Shown: positions 7,678 to 17,603, counted from the first letter of the stretch. The stretch: 64,000 nt of DNA from Bacillus sp. J37 (GCF_000518865.1 NZ_JAEK01000007.1:124001-188000), one strand, 5' to 3'. Made by a program: numbers and translations. Notes: generated from the letters alone by a model not told the origin.

Positions 7678-8160
7678 TAAATTTTTCAGGAAACCGTCCT
7701 GTCCGGTTTGGGTAAATAATAAGTCAAAACCGAAATATGAAAGAAGCCCCATCACAACTGCCCAGAAAACCACACTAACTGTGATCCAAAAGAAGATTTG
7801 TTTTCTTGTGCCGCCAAAGCTCATCGCTAAAATAACACCAAGATGGCTCCCGATTAAAAATGGCGCTACAAATGTTAATCCAGGCAAACCATACTTTTTC
7901 CAAATTGATTCTGCTCGCTTCTGCTTTTTATCTGATACTTCTTTGCCTTTCTTTTCCTTACGTCTTTGTAGCCACTCTTTTACTCGGTCCATTAATAAGA
8001 TGAGTAACCAAAGGGTCAGAATATTCCCCAATAACGCAAGAATGGCCACAGGAAGTGCCGGCAGTCCTGCTGCAACTCCGATTGGAATTACCCCGACTAC
8101 CTCAAAAAATGGTGTCGCCCCTAACAAAAAAATAATGACATACGCTAAAATAATACTCAC
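7663..8160 (-). CDS. Small multidrug export family membrane protein (COG2426)
   Basis: A 165-residue integral membrane protein of the family named small multi-drug export protein (PF06695-like). Hydrophobic segments lie at about 5-25, 33-55, 95-115 and 125-150, with a highly charged cytosolic loop between (RVKEWLQRRKEKKGKE). Typical family segments are FEVVGVIPIGVAAGLP and GLTFVAPFLIGSHLGV. The transport substrate is not established for this family. The start is GTG at 8160 after AAGGAGG. Its 3' end overlaps the convergent gene by 15 bp because a repeat lengthened that neighbour. Confidence 0.75.
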   Translation of the reverse strand: MSIILAYVIIFLLGATPFFEVVGVIPIGVAAGLPALPVAILALLGNILTLWLLILLMDRVKEWLQRRKEKKGKEVSDKKQKRAESIWKKYGLPGLTFVAPFLIGSHLGVILAMSFGGTRKQIFFWITVSVVFWAVVMGLLSYFGFDLLFTQTGQDGFLKNLLDTE

Positions 8161-8379
8161 GAATTCTTTTCCTCCTTCAATATCAACTATCTGATGTGCA
8201 TCTTAATTCGAAAGAAATCGATATTCTGGTTTTTTAAGGATATTATGTAATACGATTATTCTTAGAAAAAGTTCCCAATTTCATTATATTGATGCAATGC
8301 ATTTTCTTTTTCTGTAGAAATGCCTTAAAATAAATGGAAGGTATTGAATTTCAAAAATTCAGCATAAGGGGGAAAAGGA

Positions 8380-9204
8380 ATGAAATTCAAATTCCAGGAA
8401 TCATATGAACTTAAACAATTCTTTGAAAACAATATTCAAAGTTTTGAAGAGAGATTATTGGCGGAAGCAGTCAATGTAACAGATAAGATTGATGAAATCC
8501 TGGCAATTGGTAACATTGATCTCGTTAATAATGCAAAAAAGCTTGTTACGTATATCGTTGACGGCAAGGAAAAGGAGTTGCAACTCTTTGCAAAACAAGA
8601 AGGCATCGCCTGGTCTACACATTCCATTGATTTAACATTTAAACTTGAATGGATTCAAGCAATCCGCAGGACTGTGTGGTATTTTATTGAAAAATATAAC
8701 GAATATACAAACGGGAAAATTGTAGCCGACTTTTTTACCCTTGAAAAGAAAATAAATAATCATATTGATGAATTTTTAAATAGCTTTTTTATTAGTTATT
8801 CTACATACAAAGATTCTTTGATCAAAGCACATAGAAAATTAGTAGAAAACCTTTCTGTCCCAATTATTCCAATTAATTCATCTGTTTGTATCCTGCCTTT
8901 GATCGGGTCAATTGATGATTACCGGGCAAATATCCTGGAAGAAAAGGTTTTAACTGAAATTGGCATATCACGTATTCAAACCTTGATTATTGACTTATCC
9001 GGTATTGCAGATATGGAAGCTAATGTGATCGAACATTTATTAAAAATCATCCAAGGTGCTTCCATGATGGGCTGCAATTCTGTGATCACAGGATTGAGAA
9101 AAGAGGTTGTTCGGAAAGTGATCCATCTCGGGGTTTCATTTGACAGCAGAACAGAAACTCTTGGAACCTTGCAGCAAGCTTTAACTAAATACCTGGTCCT
9201 TTAA
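8380..9204 (+). CDS. RsbR-type STAS-domain stress sensor protein
   Basis: A 274-residue cytosolic protein. Residues 1-155 form an all-helical variable sensor region; 160-274 form a STAS domain (PIIPINSSVCILPLIGSIDD, TLIIDLSGIADMEANVIEHL, GCNSVITGLRKEVVRKVI). This layout is that of RsbR paralogs, components of the stressosome that controls sigma-B. The first RsbR phosphosite (DITG in RsbR) is DLSG here, so Ser could replace Thr. Start ATG 8380 follows AAGGGGGAAAAGG. It is monocistronic and no rsbS or rsbT is nearby, so it would feed into a stressosome encoded elsewhere. Confidence 0.8.
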   Translation: MKFKFQESYELKQFFENNIQSFEERLLAEAVNVTDKIDEILAIGNIDLVNNAKKLVTYIVDGKEKELQLFAKQEGIAWSTHSIDLTFKLEWIQAIRRTVWYFIEKYNEYTNGKIVADFFTLEKKINNHIDEFLNSFFISYSTYKDSLIKAHRKLVENLSVPIIPINSSVCILPLIGSIDDYRANILEEKVLTEIGISRIQTLIIDLSGIADMEANVIEHLLKIIQGASMMGCNSVITGLRKEVVRKVIHLGVSFDSRTETLGTLQQALTKYLVL

Positions 9205-9210
9205 TCCATC

Positions 9211-9243
9211 AAAAAAGTGTGGAAGCTACTCTTCCACACTTTC
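9211..9243. terminator. Bidirectional terminator between convergent genes
   Basis: AAGTGTGGAAG (9215-9225) pairs with CTTCCACACTT (9231-9241). Runs of A before and T-rich sequence after allow use in both directions. The minus-strand arm encodes the last residues of the LtaS-like protein. Confidence 0.8.
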
Positions 9244-11109
9244 CTCTTCTTTATTATAAAATCTCAGCAAATCCCCATAGATTATTTTATCTGAAAAACT
9301 GAGCTCATCATGAGCCATGTCTTCGTAGACATCACACGTTCCCTCACGTTCAATCTCTACACCTGATTCACGATCATAACACAAAGTTGAAACAGAAATA
9401 TAATCCTCAGTGATAAAACTTCCGTTTCTCAATACAGCAAATGGGGTCCGCTCAGGTGAAAACAAATCCTGACCAAATTGAATCCTATCAGTCGTATCGA
9501 CCCCTAACAAATGTAAAAGCGTCGGCTTTACATCAATTTGACCTGAAATATCTGAAATCAACTCCGGATGCTGATCTGTAAGACCAGGTATATGAATGAC
9601 AAATGGTACACGTTGAAGCTGAATCGTATCATATGGCGAGATTTCATCCTTGCCTAAAAATTGTGCTAATGCCTCATTATGATTTTCTGAAATTCCATAA
9701 TGATCCCCCATTAAGACGATAATCGAATTTTCATACAGGTTTTCTTCCTTTAATTTCTCAATAAATTGTTTTAATGCTTCATCCTGATAACGAACCGTCT
9801 GAAGATATCGGTTGAAGATCTCACTAGTTGAATCATATTCATCAATAAGCTTATCTTCTTCCTCAAGCTCAAAAGGAAAATGATTTGTCAGTGTAATTGA
9901 GTAGCTATAAAAAGGCTGTGGCAATGTTTTCATCAAATCAACCGTTTGCTCGAAAAACTCCTTATCCTTTAAGCCCCATCCGAATGAATTTTCAGGTGTG
10001 ATGTCATAGCTTTCGATATCAAAAAATCTATCCACCTCAAAAGAATCATACACAATATCTCTGTTCCAAAAGGTCGCATTATTCGCATGGAATGTCGCGG
10101 AGTAGTACCCATAATCCTTTAAGATTTCAGGTGTTGCATTGTACTCATTTTCACTATTTGTAAAAAAGACGGAACCCCTTCCCAGAGGATATAATGAATT
10201 CGCCACAATAAATTCCGAATCCGACGTTTTCCCCTGTTCTGTTTGGTGATAAAAATTTTCAAAGTAATAACTTTCATTTAAAAAATCATTTAAAAATGGT
10301 GTAATCTCCTTGCCATTTAATGTTTCATTCAACACAAAGCTTTGTGTCGATTCTAATGAAACAAAAATTACATTACGATTTTTCGCAATCCCAAACATCT
10401 CTTCACTTGGCTCTTTTTCATTTGCATTTACATAGTTTTGAATTTCCACAAGCTCATCACTATCTGCCAGTGCTCTCTGTGCCGTTGTTGCTGACTGCAC
10501 AATTCCATCATATATATGGAAATTAAAGATCCCAATATTTTTCACTAAAATCTCCCTGTCAAATGAACGTGTTAAAAACTGCGGGCGCTGTATTTCCGCT
10601 AATCCTACATTGAATATAAACACGACACAAACAACGAGAAAATATGATCTTCTTTCCTTAACCGTTACAGCACCATCATCTTTATGTCTATTTTTTCTCG
10701 CTAGCCAAATCAAAATAAGAATATCAACAAACATAAGGAAATAGCTCGGCTTCACGATTTCTTGAATACTGCTATCAAGGTCCCCCATATTACTTGACTG
10801 GAATAATACCGGGATTGTCAGAAAATCATTGTAAAAACTATAAAAACTCATATTTGAAATTAACAAAATCGTCCCCAGTGTACTAACAACGATCATGTAT
10901 ATATTTCTTATCCTCTGCTTCATAAATAAACCAAACCCAAAAACTAGTAAAAAGAAGCTTAATGGATTGATTAAGAGAATAAAAGATTGCATCGCATTTT
11001 CTATTTTTAAATCAAAACCTGTTAGATACACAATATATGTCTTCACCCACATAAAAACTGTGGCCAAACTCAAAAAAACATACTTGCTCCATAATGTTTT
11101 ATTCCGCAT
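9226..11109 (-). CDS. LtaS-type sulfatase-family polyglycerol phosphate synthase
   Basis: A 627-residue membrane enzyme of the lipoteichoic acid synthase family. Five N-terminal transmembrane segments lie at about 8-195. An extracellular sulfatase-fold domain spans about 245-590, with metal site ESTQ, catalytic Thr in [10 protein letters not shown] (about 297), and GDHYG. Such enzymes move glycerol phosphate from phosphatidylglycerol to a growing chain or to the glycolipid anchor. Bacillus has several paralogs (LtaS, YfnI, YqgS, YvgJ) and the sequence alone does not settle which this is. Start ATG 11109 has GGGGGT upstream. The gene is divergent from an alkaline phosphatase with PhoP boxes. 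Confidence 0.85.
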   Translation of the reverse strand: MRNKTLWSKYVFLSLATVFMWVKTYIVYLTGFDLKIENAMQSFILLINPLSFFLLVFGFGLFMKQRIRNIYMIVVSTLGTILLISNMSFYSFYNDFLTIPVLFQSSNMGDLDSSIQEIVKPSYFLMFVDILILIWLARKNRHKDDGAVTVKERRSYFLVVCVVFIFNVGLAEIQRPQFLTRSFDREILVKNIGIFNFHIYDGIVQSATTAQRALADSDELVEIQNYVNANEKEPSEEMFGIAKNRNVIFVSLESTQSFVLNETLNGKEITPFLNDFLNESYYFENFYHQTEQGKTSDSEFIVANSLYPLGRGSVFFTNSENEYNATPEILKDYGYYSATFHANNATFWNRDIVYDSFEVDRFFDIESYDITPENSFGWGLKDKEFFEQTVDLMKTLPQPFYSYSITLTNHFPFELEEEDKLIDEYDSTSEIFNRYLQTVRYQDEALKQFIEKLKEENLYENSIIVLMGDHYGISENHNEALAQFLGKDEISPYDTIQLQRVPFVIHIPGLTDQHPELISDISGQIDVKPTLLHLLGVDTTDRIQFGQDLFSPERTPFAVLRNGSFITEDYISVSTLCYDRESGVEIEREGTCDVYEDMAHDELSFSDKIIYGDLLRFYNKEEESVEE

Positions 11110-11169
11110 TGCTACCCCCGCTTAAACAAACTATTCCTATAATAAAAATACCTCTCTCTCCCTATATTT

Positions 11170-11210
11170 TCAAGTGGGACGGAGGGACAGGTTCCTTGTC
11201 CCACAATCAA
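11170..11210. repeat. GGGACAGG repeat (family C), cluster 4
   Basis: GGGACGGAGGGACAGGTTCC followed by TTGTCCCA, located 60 bp upstream of the LtaS-like start. The rest of 11110-11400 is AT-rich and shows no other feature. Confidence 0.65.
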
Positions 11211-11405
11211 GTAAGGTCGTTTTAGCATTTTAATGATCATCATAATCAACGTTTTCCCTTAGACTTACAATAAAAAACATCTAAACTACCTTTTCACAAA
11301 TATAAATTTTTTGGTAATTAATCAAACCTCCCGCTAAATACAAGATTCCATTCTACTATTTTAAAAATCAGGATAAAAATACTGTTTTTATCAATCTTCT
11401 TAAAC

Positions 11406-11448
11406 TTTACAATTCCTTAACGTTCAGTTTACATAGTGAACTTATAAT
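11406..11448 (+). promoter_or_regulatory. PhoP-box promoter of the alkaline phosphatase gene
   Basis: Three hexamers TTTACA (11406), TTAACG (11417) and TTTACA (11428) are separated by exactly 5 bp each, the spacing of PhoP boxes (TT(A/C/T)ACA repeats). A perfect TATAAT follows at 11443-11448. No normal -35 is present at the right place, as expected for PhoP-activated promoters. This predicts phosphate-starvation induction through PhoPR. Confidence 0.75.
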
Positions 11449-11574
11449 TACGTAAGCATAAGGGCTATAGAACATATTCATAGGAGTTGATTGTTACATT
11501 TACTAGATTTAACATTTTTCATTAACCATTACCCACAACAATCGAAAATGAAGCAAATATTGGAGGAAACATTC

Positions 11575-13209
11575 ATGAAATTAAACAAAAAAGTCGTTGG
11601 AATTACTCTTGCAAGTACATTAGCACTCGGTTCACTCGGTTTCTCCTCAGCTAACGAAAAAGTTGAAGCAAAAAAGGATTCTCAAAAGGCAAAAAACGTC
11701 ATTGTTCTTGTGATGGATGGTGTTAGTTCCAGTACAACAACTCTTGCAAGATGGTATAAAGGACAACCGCTTGCAATGGATGAGATTTTAACTGGAGGTG
11801 TTCGTACATACTCGGCCGAGTCTGCAATCACTGACTCAGCACCGGCAGGAACAGCAATGGCAACAGGCAATAAATCAAATGATAAATTTGTGGGCGTACT
11901 CCCTGAGAAAGTGGCCAATCCCGGAGTTGATCCTGACTTAGCAGATAATCCTTACAAACCTGTTGCAAACGTATTGGAAGGTGCAAAAATAAGCGGAAAA
12001 GCAACAGGAATTGTCTCAACATCAGAAATTCAGCACGCTACACCTGCTGCATTTTCTTCACATGCAGCACACAGAAGTGACTATGATAACATTGCCGAGC
12101 AGCAAGTATACCAAGATATGGATGTTGTCCTAGGCGGCGGTAAAAATTCTTTATTAGCTGAAAATCGTAAAGACGGCGAAAACCTGGTAGAGGTTATTGA
12201 CAATAAAGGGTATGATCTTGTTGAAACACGTGAAGAGCTATTAAAATCAAAATCAAGCAAGCTATGGGGATCATTCGCACCATCTGCACTTGCTTATGAT
12301 ATGGATCGTGAACAAACAAATCCAGATGAACCAACACTTGCTGAAATGACAAATAAGGCCATTTCAACTCTTTCCAAAGATAAAGACGGATTCTTCTTAT
12401 TTGTCGAAGGAAGCAAACCTGATTGGGCAGCACATGCAAACGATCCGATCGGCATGATCAGTGATACTCTTTCATTTGACGCTGCTGTAAAAGAAGCACT
12501 CGATTTTGCGAAAAAGAATAAGAATACGATGATTGTTGCCGTATCTGATCATGGTAACAGCGGAATTTCCATCGGAAACCAAAATACAAGCGGATCTTAC
12601 CCTTCTATCCCTGTTTCTACTTATATTGATCCACTGAAAGAAGCTGAAATGACGCTGGAAGGTGCATTAAAGCAACTAAAATCTGATAAATCAAATGTGT
12701 TGGAAGTTGCCGCATTATACGGAATTGACAATCCTACACAAGAAGAAACAAAAGCGATTCAACAATCAAAGGATTTAGGTAAAACACTTGTACAATTACT
12801 TGCAAATCGTGCTAACATCGGCTTTACAACAGGCGGTCATACTGGTGAAGATTTATTCCTGTATTCATACGGACCTGGAAGTCCAACAGGATTAGTTGAA
12901 AATACTGAGATTGCCCATACTGCTGCTACAGCAATGGGATTTGACTTAAAGAAATTAGATAACCAAGTATTTGTAAATGCAGAAGCTGAATTCAAGAAAA
13001 TCGGTGCAAAAGTAAAAGTAGATTCATCTGATGCAAATAACCCTGTATTAGTGGTGACAAAAGGAAAAACAAATGCTCAATTCCCTGTTAATAAAAACGT
13101 GTTAATTCTGAATGGAAAAGAAATTGACTTAGACACTGTTACTGTTCGAAGTAATGAAGAATTCTATGTGTCAAAAGAAGCGATTCAACTTGTGAAAAAA
13201 GGGAAATAA
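11575..13209 (+). CDS. Secreted alkaline phosphatase (PhoA family)
   Basis: A 544-residue exported phosphomonoesterase. A signal peptide is evident (MKLNKKVVGITLAS... to about residue 27). The active site is complete: VMDGVS metal Asp, nucleophile Ser in TDSAPAGTAMATG, HAAHRSDYD, FVEGSKPDWAAHAND, VSDHGNSG and GGHTGED. The C-terminal 80 residues (KVKVDSSDANN...) resemble a copper-amine-oxidase-N or surface add-on rather than the phosphatase core. ATG 11575 is chosen because TTGGAGGAAAC lies just upstream; a longer frame back to 11491 has no ribosome binding site. PhoP boxes upstream indicate control by phosphate starvation. Confidence 0.92.
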   Translation: MKLNKKVVGITLASTLALGSLGFSSANEKVEAKKDSQKAKNVIVLVMDGVSSSTTTLARWYKGQPLAMDEILTGGVRTYSAESAITDSAPAGTAMATGNKSNDKFVGVLPEKVANPGVDPDLADNPYKPVANVLEGAKISGKATGIVSTSEIQHATPAAFSSHAAHRSDYDNIAEQQVYQDMDVVLGGGKNSLLAENRKDGENLVEVIDNKGYDLVETREELLKSKSSKLWGSFAPSALAYDMDREQTNPDEPTLAEMTNKAISTLSKDKDGFFLFVEGSKPDWAAHANDPIGMISDTLSFDAAVKEALDFAKKNKNTMIVAVSDHGNSGISIGNQNTSGSYPSIPVSTYIDPLKEAEMTLEGALKQLKSDKSNVLEVAALYGIDNPTQEETKAIQQSKDLGKTLVQLLANRANIGFTTGGHTGEDLFLYSYGPGSPTGLVENTEIAHTAATAMGFDLKKLDNQVFVNAEAEFKKIGAKVKVDSSDANNPVLVVTKGKTNAQFPVNKNVLILNGKEIDLDTVTVRSNEEFYVSKEAIQLVKKGK

Positions 13210-13218
13210 TGTTGATGT

Positions 13219-13245
13219 AAACCTCATCCATACGATGAGGTTTTT
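13219..13245 (+). terminator. Terminator of the alkaline phosphatase gene
   Basis: AAACCTCATC pairs with GATGAGGTTT around a 5-nt loop, followed by T residues, 10 bp after the stop codon. Confidence 0.85.
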
Positions 13246-13384
13246 CATCGTTAAATTCCGATTATTGAAAAATAAAAACCCTATCAACTGTGTTAACATA
13301 TGAATTAGGTATACCTCATGACAAGCTAGATGAAAATGATGAAATAAGGAATAACGATTAACTAATTAAGGGAGTGCGTTCATA

Positions 13385-13819
13385 ATGGTAGGAGTAGAAA
13401 TTGATTTAGTTGTGACAGATAGTTTAAAAGCATTGGAATTATATGAAAAGATATTTGAAATCGAACGTGTTGAGGTTTCAGATCTACCAAAAGGTACAAA
13501 TGAAGCCGTTTTTACCCTTTACGGCGTACGTTTTCACATGTTGGATGAAAATCCGGAATTTCAATTGGTTGCACCAACCCAAGATGACCCTAAAACAACT
13601 TGGTTTAACGTCACTGTCCCTGATATTAAGGAAACCTATACAAAGGCAATGAGTTTGGGATGTACGGAGATTCAACCGGTTACTGACAACCCTGATTACG
13701 GATTGTCAAATGCAATCTTTTTGGACTCTTTTGGCTATGTATGGATGCTTCACCAAATTCATAAAGTAGTGAGTCATGAAGAGCGTATACGAATTTGGCA
13801 GGAAAAAAGAGATCATTAA
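13385..13819 (+). CDS. VOC-superfamily (glyoxalase/PhnB-like) protein
   Basis: A 144-residue cytosolic protein with the paired beta-alpha-beta-beta-beta modules of the vicinal oxygen chelate fold: IDLVVTDSLKALELYEKIF at the N-terminus and VTVPDIKETYTKAMSLGC in the second module, then IFLDSFGYVWMLHQ. It is closest in style to PhnB/YycE-like members. Start ATG 13385 follows AAGGGAGTG. Substrate unknown. It stands alone between two terminators. Confidence 0.75.
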   Translation: MVGVEIDLVVTDSLKALELYEKIFEIERVEVSDLPKGTNEAVFTLYGVRFHMLDENPEFQLVAPTQDDPKTTWFNVTVPDIKETYTKAMSLGCTEIQPVTDNPDYGLSNAIFLDSFGYVWMLHQIHKVVSHEERIRIWQEKRDH

Positions 13820-13866
13820 TTTTACGTTCATAAAACATTGGTGCTTTAGCTAGAACGTAAACCAAG

Positions 13867-13892
13867 AAACTCGCCAAGGCGAGTTTTTTTTA
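13867..13892 (+). terminator. Terminator after the VOC protein gene
   Basis: AAACTCGCC pairs with GGCGAGTTT around a 2-nt loop, followed by eight T residues. Confidence 0.85.
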
Positions 13893-13926
13893 TGCCAATA
13901 TAAATGTCATTTCGGCCTTCTTTCCC

Positions 13927-14670
13927 TTACTTTCTATTTCTCCTAATAACCTCAATCACAATCCCACCAACAAGGAACACAACAGCCACCTTACTTGCTT
14001 TAACAATTGCCGGATGGCCGCTTTGTTCCACCATCATCGCGATAAATGCCCATATAAAAGTTAGGGAATATGCAATGTCATGTTGTGTTAACGTAAATAT
14101 GACTCCAAGGATGGCACCGACAATCAGCATGATAATCGCCCACACTTGTTCATCTAAACCAATCAATCGTTCAATACCATTCGCCTCAAAAATAACGAAT
14201 ACGTTGACGATAGTGGCAACTGAAATCCAGCCAATATATACAGAAAAGGGAAACCTCATATACCAAGTTGAATGAGGTAACCGTTGAATATTCTTGTAAA
14301 TAATGATCAAAGTAAGCAAAATCCCTAACATGATAAAAATTGATACATTAAAGTACTCATTTTGAAACACAATAACCCATGAGCTATTAAGAATGGCATT
14401 TATAAAAAACCAAACACCAATTTTCCGATCATTTTCTTTTTGCTCATCATTTACAAAAAACTGACGAATGACCCATACTGTCAGCAGAAAATAAATCAAT
14501 CCCCATATAGCAAACGCATAACCTGCAGGTGTATAGAGTGTAAACACCTTGTCTGATACTTCCCCAGTTGTTTGACCGCCAATTGGCAATGCATTGGCTA
14601 AGTAATTCACTGCTAAAACAATTAGTAATCCAATTACATTTAAAATGGCATATAACCGAAAACGATTCAA
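13927..14670 (-). CDS. TspO/MBR-related membrane protein (large form)
   Basis: A 247-residue polytopic membrane protein with about seven hydrophobic segments. TYPAGYAFAIWGLIYFLL and SSWVIVFQNE are typical of the tryptophan-rich TspO/MBR superfamily, here in the longer form found in Bacillus rather than the 160-residue TspO. TspO proteins bind tetrapyrroles and other hydrophobic ligands; the role of the long form is not known to me. The TTG at 14670 is preferred because AAAGGTGG lies 7 nt upstream; the ATG at 14709 has no ribosome binding site. Confidence 0.65.
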   Translation of the reverse strand: MNRFRLYAILNVIGLLIVLAVNYLANALPIGGQTTGEVSDKVFTLYTPAGYAFAIWGLIYFLLTVWVIRQFFVNDEQKENDRKIGVWFFINAILNSSWVIVFQNEYFNVSIFIMLGILLTLIIIYKNIQRLPHSTWYMRFPFSVYIGWISVATIVNVFVIFEANGIERLIGLDEQVWAIIMLIVGAILGVIFTLTQHDIAYSLTFIWAFIAMMVEQSGHPAIVKASKVAVVFLVGGIVIEVIRRNRK

Positions 14671-14749
14671 CCGGGTTCCACCTTTCAAGGATGAGTGGCT
14701 TCCTTCCATCTTGATACGTTGATTATATTTTGGTTTTCCTCTTTACATA

Positions 14750-14944
14750 CTAAGAAATATTTTTTAATTTTTCCGTTAATCTCAGGAATTCACTCTTGTT
14801 TTTATCTTGTAAGGATTGGTCAATTTTCTGTTGAATTTTCTTTTTCCGAAAATCTAGTAACGCCTTTTCCAATACGATTTCAGCAGATATAGAATCTATG
14901 ATTGTGACATCAGGCTGTTGTGAACGAAATAAATCCTTTTTCAT
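14750..14944 (-). CDS. Small IDEAL-domain protein
   Basis: A 64-residue cytosolic protein. The second half, LLDFRKKKIQQKIDQSLQ then EFLRLTEKL, resembles the IDEAL domain (PF08858), a short helical motif found in Bacillus proteins such as competence and phage-related regulators. ATG 14944 follows AAGGAG with 9 nt spacing; three further upstream codons to a TTG are not needed. Partner and role are unknown. Confidence 0.6.
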   Translation of the reverse strand: MKKDLFRSQQPDVTIIDSISAEIVLEKALLDFRKKKIQQKIDQSLQDKNKSEFLRLTEKLKNIS

Positions 14945-15125
14945 AAAAAACAACTCCTTGATCTTTTTTCTATTTATATTAACCAGATTTAATAATCCGA
15001 AACATTTAAGTGAGATAAGGAGTTTGCCAGTTTACTAATCTCTGAAGAATTTCTTAATAACATGTTTAAACTTGCACACTAAGGGGTATTATTTATTTTA
15101 TGTTACCCGTGAAAACCTCATACTT

Positions 15126-15545
15126 CTATTTAACAATCAAAACTGGACATTGAGCATGCTTGGTAACCCGGTGACTTACACTTCCCAACAGCATTTCCTG
15201 AAAAGAATTAAGCCCTCTGCTTCCCATTACAATTAAATCAAATGGTTTATCTTTAGCATAAGTTAAAATAGTGTTGGCAGGATCTCCCCTTAAGATCTTA
15301 ATAGCATATTTCACACCTGCGTTATTAGCTAGATGAACGATTGCTTGAAGTTTCTTTTCTCTGCTTTCTCTAATACTTGCTGAATCCCAACTTCTCAACA
15401 CATCTTTTTTTGAGGTGTTTCCATCTACTACATAAATGACTTCAATTTCACTGTTTTCGCTCAGCTTGGCAATCTGAATTGCTTTCTCGGCAGCTCTAAT
15501 TGAGTGGATGGATCCATCAGTTGGAAGTAAAATATGACGAAACAT
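15126..15545 (-). CDS. Universal stress protein (UspA family)
   Basis: A 139-residue cytosolic UspA-fold protein. The N-terminal strand HILLPTDGS and the nucleotide-binding motif GSRGLNSFQEMLLGSVSHRV (G-2x-G-9x-GS) are intact, so ATP binding is likely. It ends in the usual CPVLIVK. It is downstream of a SulP transporter on the same strand but separated by that gene's terminator, so it probably has its own promoter. SulP-UspA neighbours are common and suggest a regulatory tie. Confidence 0.9.
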   Translation of the reverse strand: MFRHILLPTDGSIHSIRAAEKAIQIAKLSENSEIEVIYVVDGNTSKKDVLRSWDSASIRESREKKLQAIVHLANNAGVKYAIKILRGDPANTILTYAKDKPFDLIVMGSRGLNSFQEMLLGSVSHRVTKHAQCPVLIVK

Positions 15546-15650
15546 ATAATCCCCTCTCTCATCCAGGATTATTCATCCAGTATATTGGTGCATCAGTAAT
15601 TATTGAAGCGTTTACAATTAGTTTTAATGAAAGTCCTAGTATATTAGCGC

Positions 15651-15686
15651 AAAAAAAGAACACCAAATTAGATTTGATGTTCTTTT
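15651..15686 (-). terminator. Terminator of the SulP transporter gene
   Basis: On the minus strand GAACATCAAAT pairs with the GAACACCAAAT complement (one G-T pair) and is followed by seven T residues. Confidence 0.8.
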
Positions 15687-15698
15687 ATATTCACATTC

Positions 15699-17177
15699 TT
15701 AATGATTCGTTACTTTACTAAAACCGCCCGGCTTATTATGAATCGATATTTTTTCTAAAAGCTTATTGCTTTCCGTATTTACACCAATTAAATTAACTTT
15801 CACACCATGTTGATGGTATTTTAAAACGATTTTGTCAATGGCACCAACTGCCGAATCATCCCACAAATGTGCGTTTGTTAAATCTAAATCAACTTCTTTT
15901 ACATTTTCTTTGTAATCAAAGCTTTCCACAAAGTCAGTAACAGAAGCAAAGAATAGTTGACCCGTCACCCGGTATATCTTTTTATCAGATTGACCTGAAG
16001 ATAAGGTTGTAATTTTCACTTTAGATATTTTAGCCGCAAAGAAGATCGCACTTAAGATTATGCCCACAAGAACACCTTTAGATAAATCATGTGTCATAAT
16101 CACTGTAATAACGGTCACAACCATAACTAATGTATCCGTTAAAGGCACCTTGTGCAGAGTTTTTAATGCTGACCAATCAAATGTACCGATTGATACCATA
16201 AACATCACCCCTACAAGGGCTGCCATTGGAATTTGGACAAGAACGTCATTTAACAGCAGGATTAAAACCATCAAGAAAGCTCCTGCCACAAATGTTGATA
16301 AACGTCCTCTCCCACCTGATTTTACATTAATTACAGATTGTCCGATCATCGCGCAGCCAGCCATACCACCGAAGAAACCGGAGACGATATTGGCAATCCC
16401 CTGCCCACGCGCTTCTTTGTTTTTGTCACTTCCTGTATCTGTCATATCATCGACAATTTGAGCTGTTAGTAAAGACTCAACCAACCCGACAATGGCAATC
16501 GATATAGAATAAGGGAAAATGATTTGTAACGTCTCAAAGTTTAATGGAATATCAGGAAGTAAAAAAATTGGCAACGTTTGTGATAACTCCCCCATATCCC
16601 CTACAGTCCTAACGTTACTTCCAGTCATAACCGCGATAAGACTAATGACAATGATCGCAACCAATGGAGATGGAATAACTTTTGTGAAACGCGGCAAAAT
16701 ATAAATAATCGCTAGCGCTCCAGCTACCATCGCAAACATCGGCCAGGATTCTCCTACAAAATGAGGTAATTGTGCTGTGAAAATTAGAATCGCTAGCGCA
16801 TTTACAAAACCTGTCATAACAGAGCGAGGCACAAATTTCATTAGCCTTCCTAACTTTAATATACCCATGATGATTTGAATAACTCCAGTCAAAATAGTGG
16901 CTGCAAGTAAATATTGCAAACCATAATCAGCAACTAATGTCGTCATCAACAAAGCTGTTGCACCTGTTGCAGCCGAAATCATTCCGGGACGTCCCCCAAC
17001 AAAAGCTATAGTCACAGCAATACAAAACGACGCATACAAACCAATCATAGGATCTACACCCGCAATGATTGAGAAAGCAATTGCCTCAGGAATTAACGCA
17101 AGTGCTACTACTATACCTGCTAAAACATCGCCTTTAATATTTCCAAACCAAGAATATTTAATTGTACTTACATCCAA
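15699..17177 (-). CDS. SulP-family anion transporter with STAS domain
   Basis: A 492-residue membrane protein. Residues 10-390 hold the SulP core ([56 protein letters not shown]). A C-terminal STAS domain spans about 405-490 ([20 protein letters not shown]). SulP proteins carry sulfate, bicarbonate or other anions, often with Na+ or H+; the substrate is not readable here. The TTG start at 17177 follows GGGAGAGG. A TATAAT promoter and an 8-bp inverted repeat lie in its leader. Confidence 0.9.
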   Translation of the reverse strand: MDVSTIKYSWFGNIKGDVLAGIVVALALIPEAIAFSIIAGVDPMIGLYASFCIAVTIAFVGGRPGMISAATGATALLMTTLVADYGLQYLLAATILTGVIQIIMGILKLGRLMKFVPRSVMTGFVNALAILIFTAQLPHFVGESWPMFAMVAGALAIIYILPRFTKVIPSPLVAIIVISLIAVMTGSNVRTVGDMGELSQTLPIFLLPDIPLNFETLQIIFPYSISIAIVGLVESLLTAQIVDDMTDTGSDKNKEARGQGIANIVSGFFGGMAGCAMIGQSVINVKSGGRGRLSTFVAGAFLMVLILLLNDVLVQIPMAALVGVMFMVSIGTFDWSALKTLHKVPLTDTLVMVVTVITVIMTHDLSKGVLVGIILSAIFFAAKISKVKITTLSSGQSDKKIYRVTGQLFFASVTDFVESFDYKENVKEVDLDLTNAHLWDDSAVGAIDKIVLKYHQHGVKVNLIGVNTESNKLLEKISIHNKPGGFSKVTNH

Positions 17178-17217
17178 AAAAGATCCTCTCCCTTTTCATT
17201 TCTTATATAAGTTAATG

Positions 17218-17240
17218 ACTTTCAACTCTCATGAAAGTCG
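17218..17240 (-). promoter_or_regulatory. Inverted repeat in the SulP leader
   Basis: GACTTTCA and TGAAAGTC are separated by 7 nt, between the promoter and the SulP ribosome binding site. It could be an operator or an mRNA hairpin; no known regulator site is recognised. Confidence 0.4.
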
Positions 17241-17261
17241 GGGCCGATGTTAACAAATTGC

Positions 17262-17290
17262 ATTATAAACGATTTTGGATGTTTTGTGAA
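17262..17290 (-). promoter_or_regulatory. Putative sigma-A promoter of the SulP gene
   Basis: On the minus strand TTCACA (17290-17285), a 17-bp spacer and a perfect TATAAT (17267-17262), about 85 bp upstream of the start codon. Confidence 0.65.
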
Positions 17291-17295
17291 GTTTA

Positions 17296-17420
17296 ATGTG
17301 GGACGGGGGGTGGGTCGGGGGGACAGGTTTGTTAATTGTGTCTAACAATTGGGGTGCACCTCAGTTCCTTGTCCCAAATAAAAAATCGGGACGAGGTACC
17401 TGTCCCCCTGTCCCGATTTT
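17296..17420. repeat. GGGACAGG repeat (family C), cluster 5 with long hairpin
   Basis: The largest cluster. It includes GGGACGGGGGGTGGG, GGGGGGACAGG, TTCCTTGTCCC and a perfect 11-bp hairpin AAAATCGGGAC (17382-17392) / GTCCCGATTTT (17410-17420) enclosing another unit. A separate sequence (GTTAATTGTG...CAATTGGGGTGCACC) splits the outer units. The rest of 17421-17603 holds no gene I can support. Confidence 0.7.
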
Positions 17421-17566
17421 GAAATTAATAAGTGCCATTAAATTGACATATAATAAAAAAAGGAAGAATCAATTTAAAAAATTACGAACGTTTACCAGTG
17501 CCGCCTATGTCTCTTGTTACATCTTTTCTTTCATCTTTTGTCACGTTTAGCACCTCTCTTATTTTG

Positions 17567-17579
17567 TTAAGCATATCTT
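17567..17579 (+). repeat. 13-bp direct repeat, left copy, flanking the XRE gene
   Basis: TTAAGCATATCTT, repeated exactly at 18230-18242, with the XRE regulator gene between. It lies 25 bp before that gene's start codon. Confidence 0.6.
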
Positions 17580-17603
17580 GTCCACGTTTAGGAGGCGATA
17601 TAC

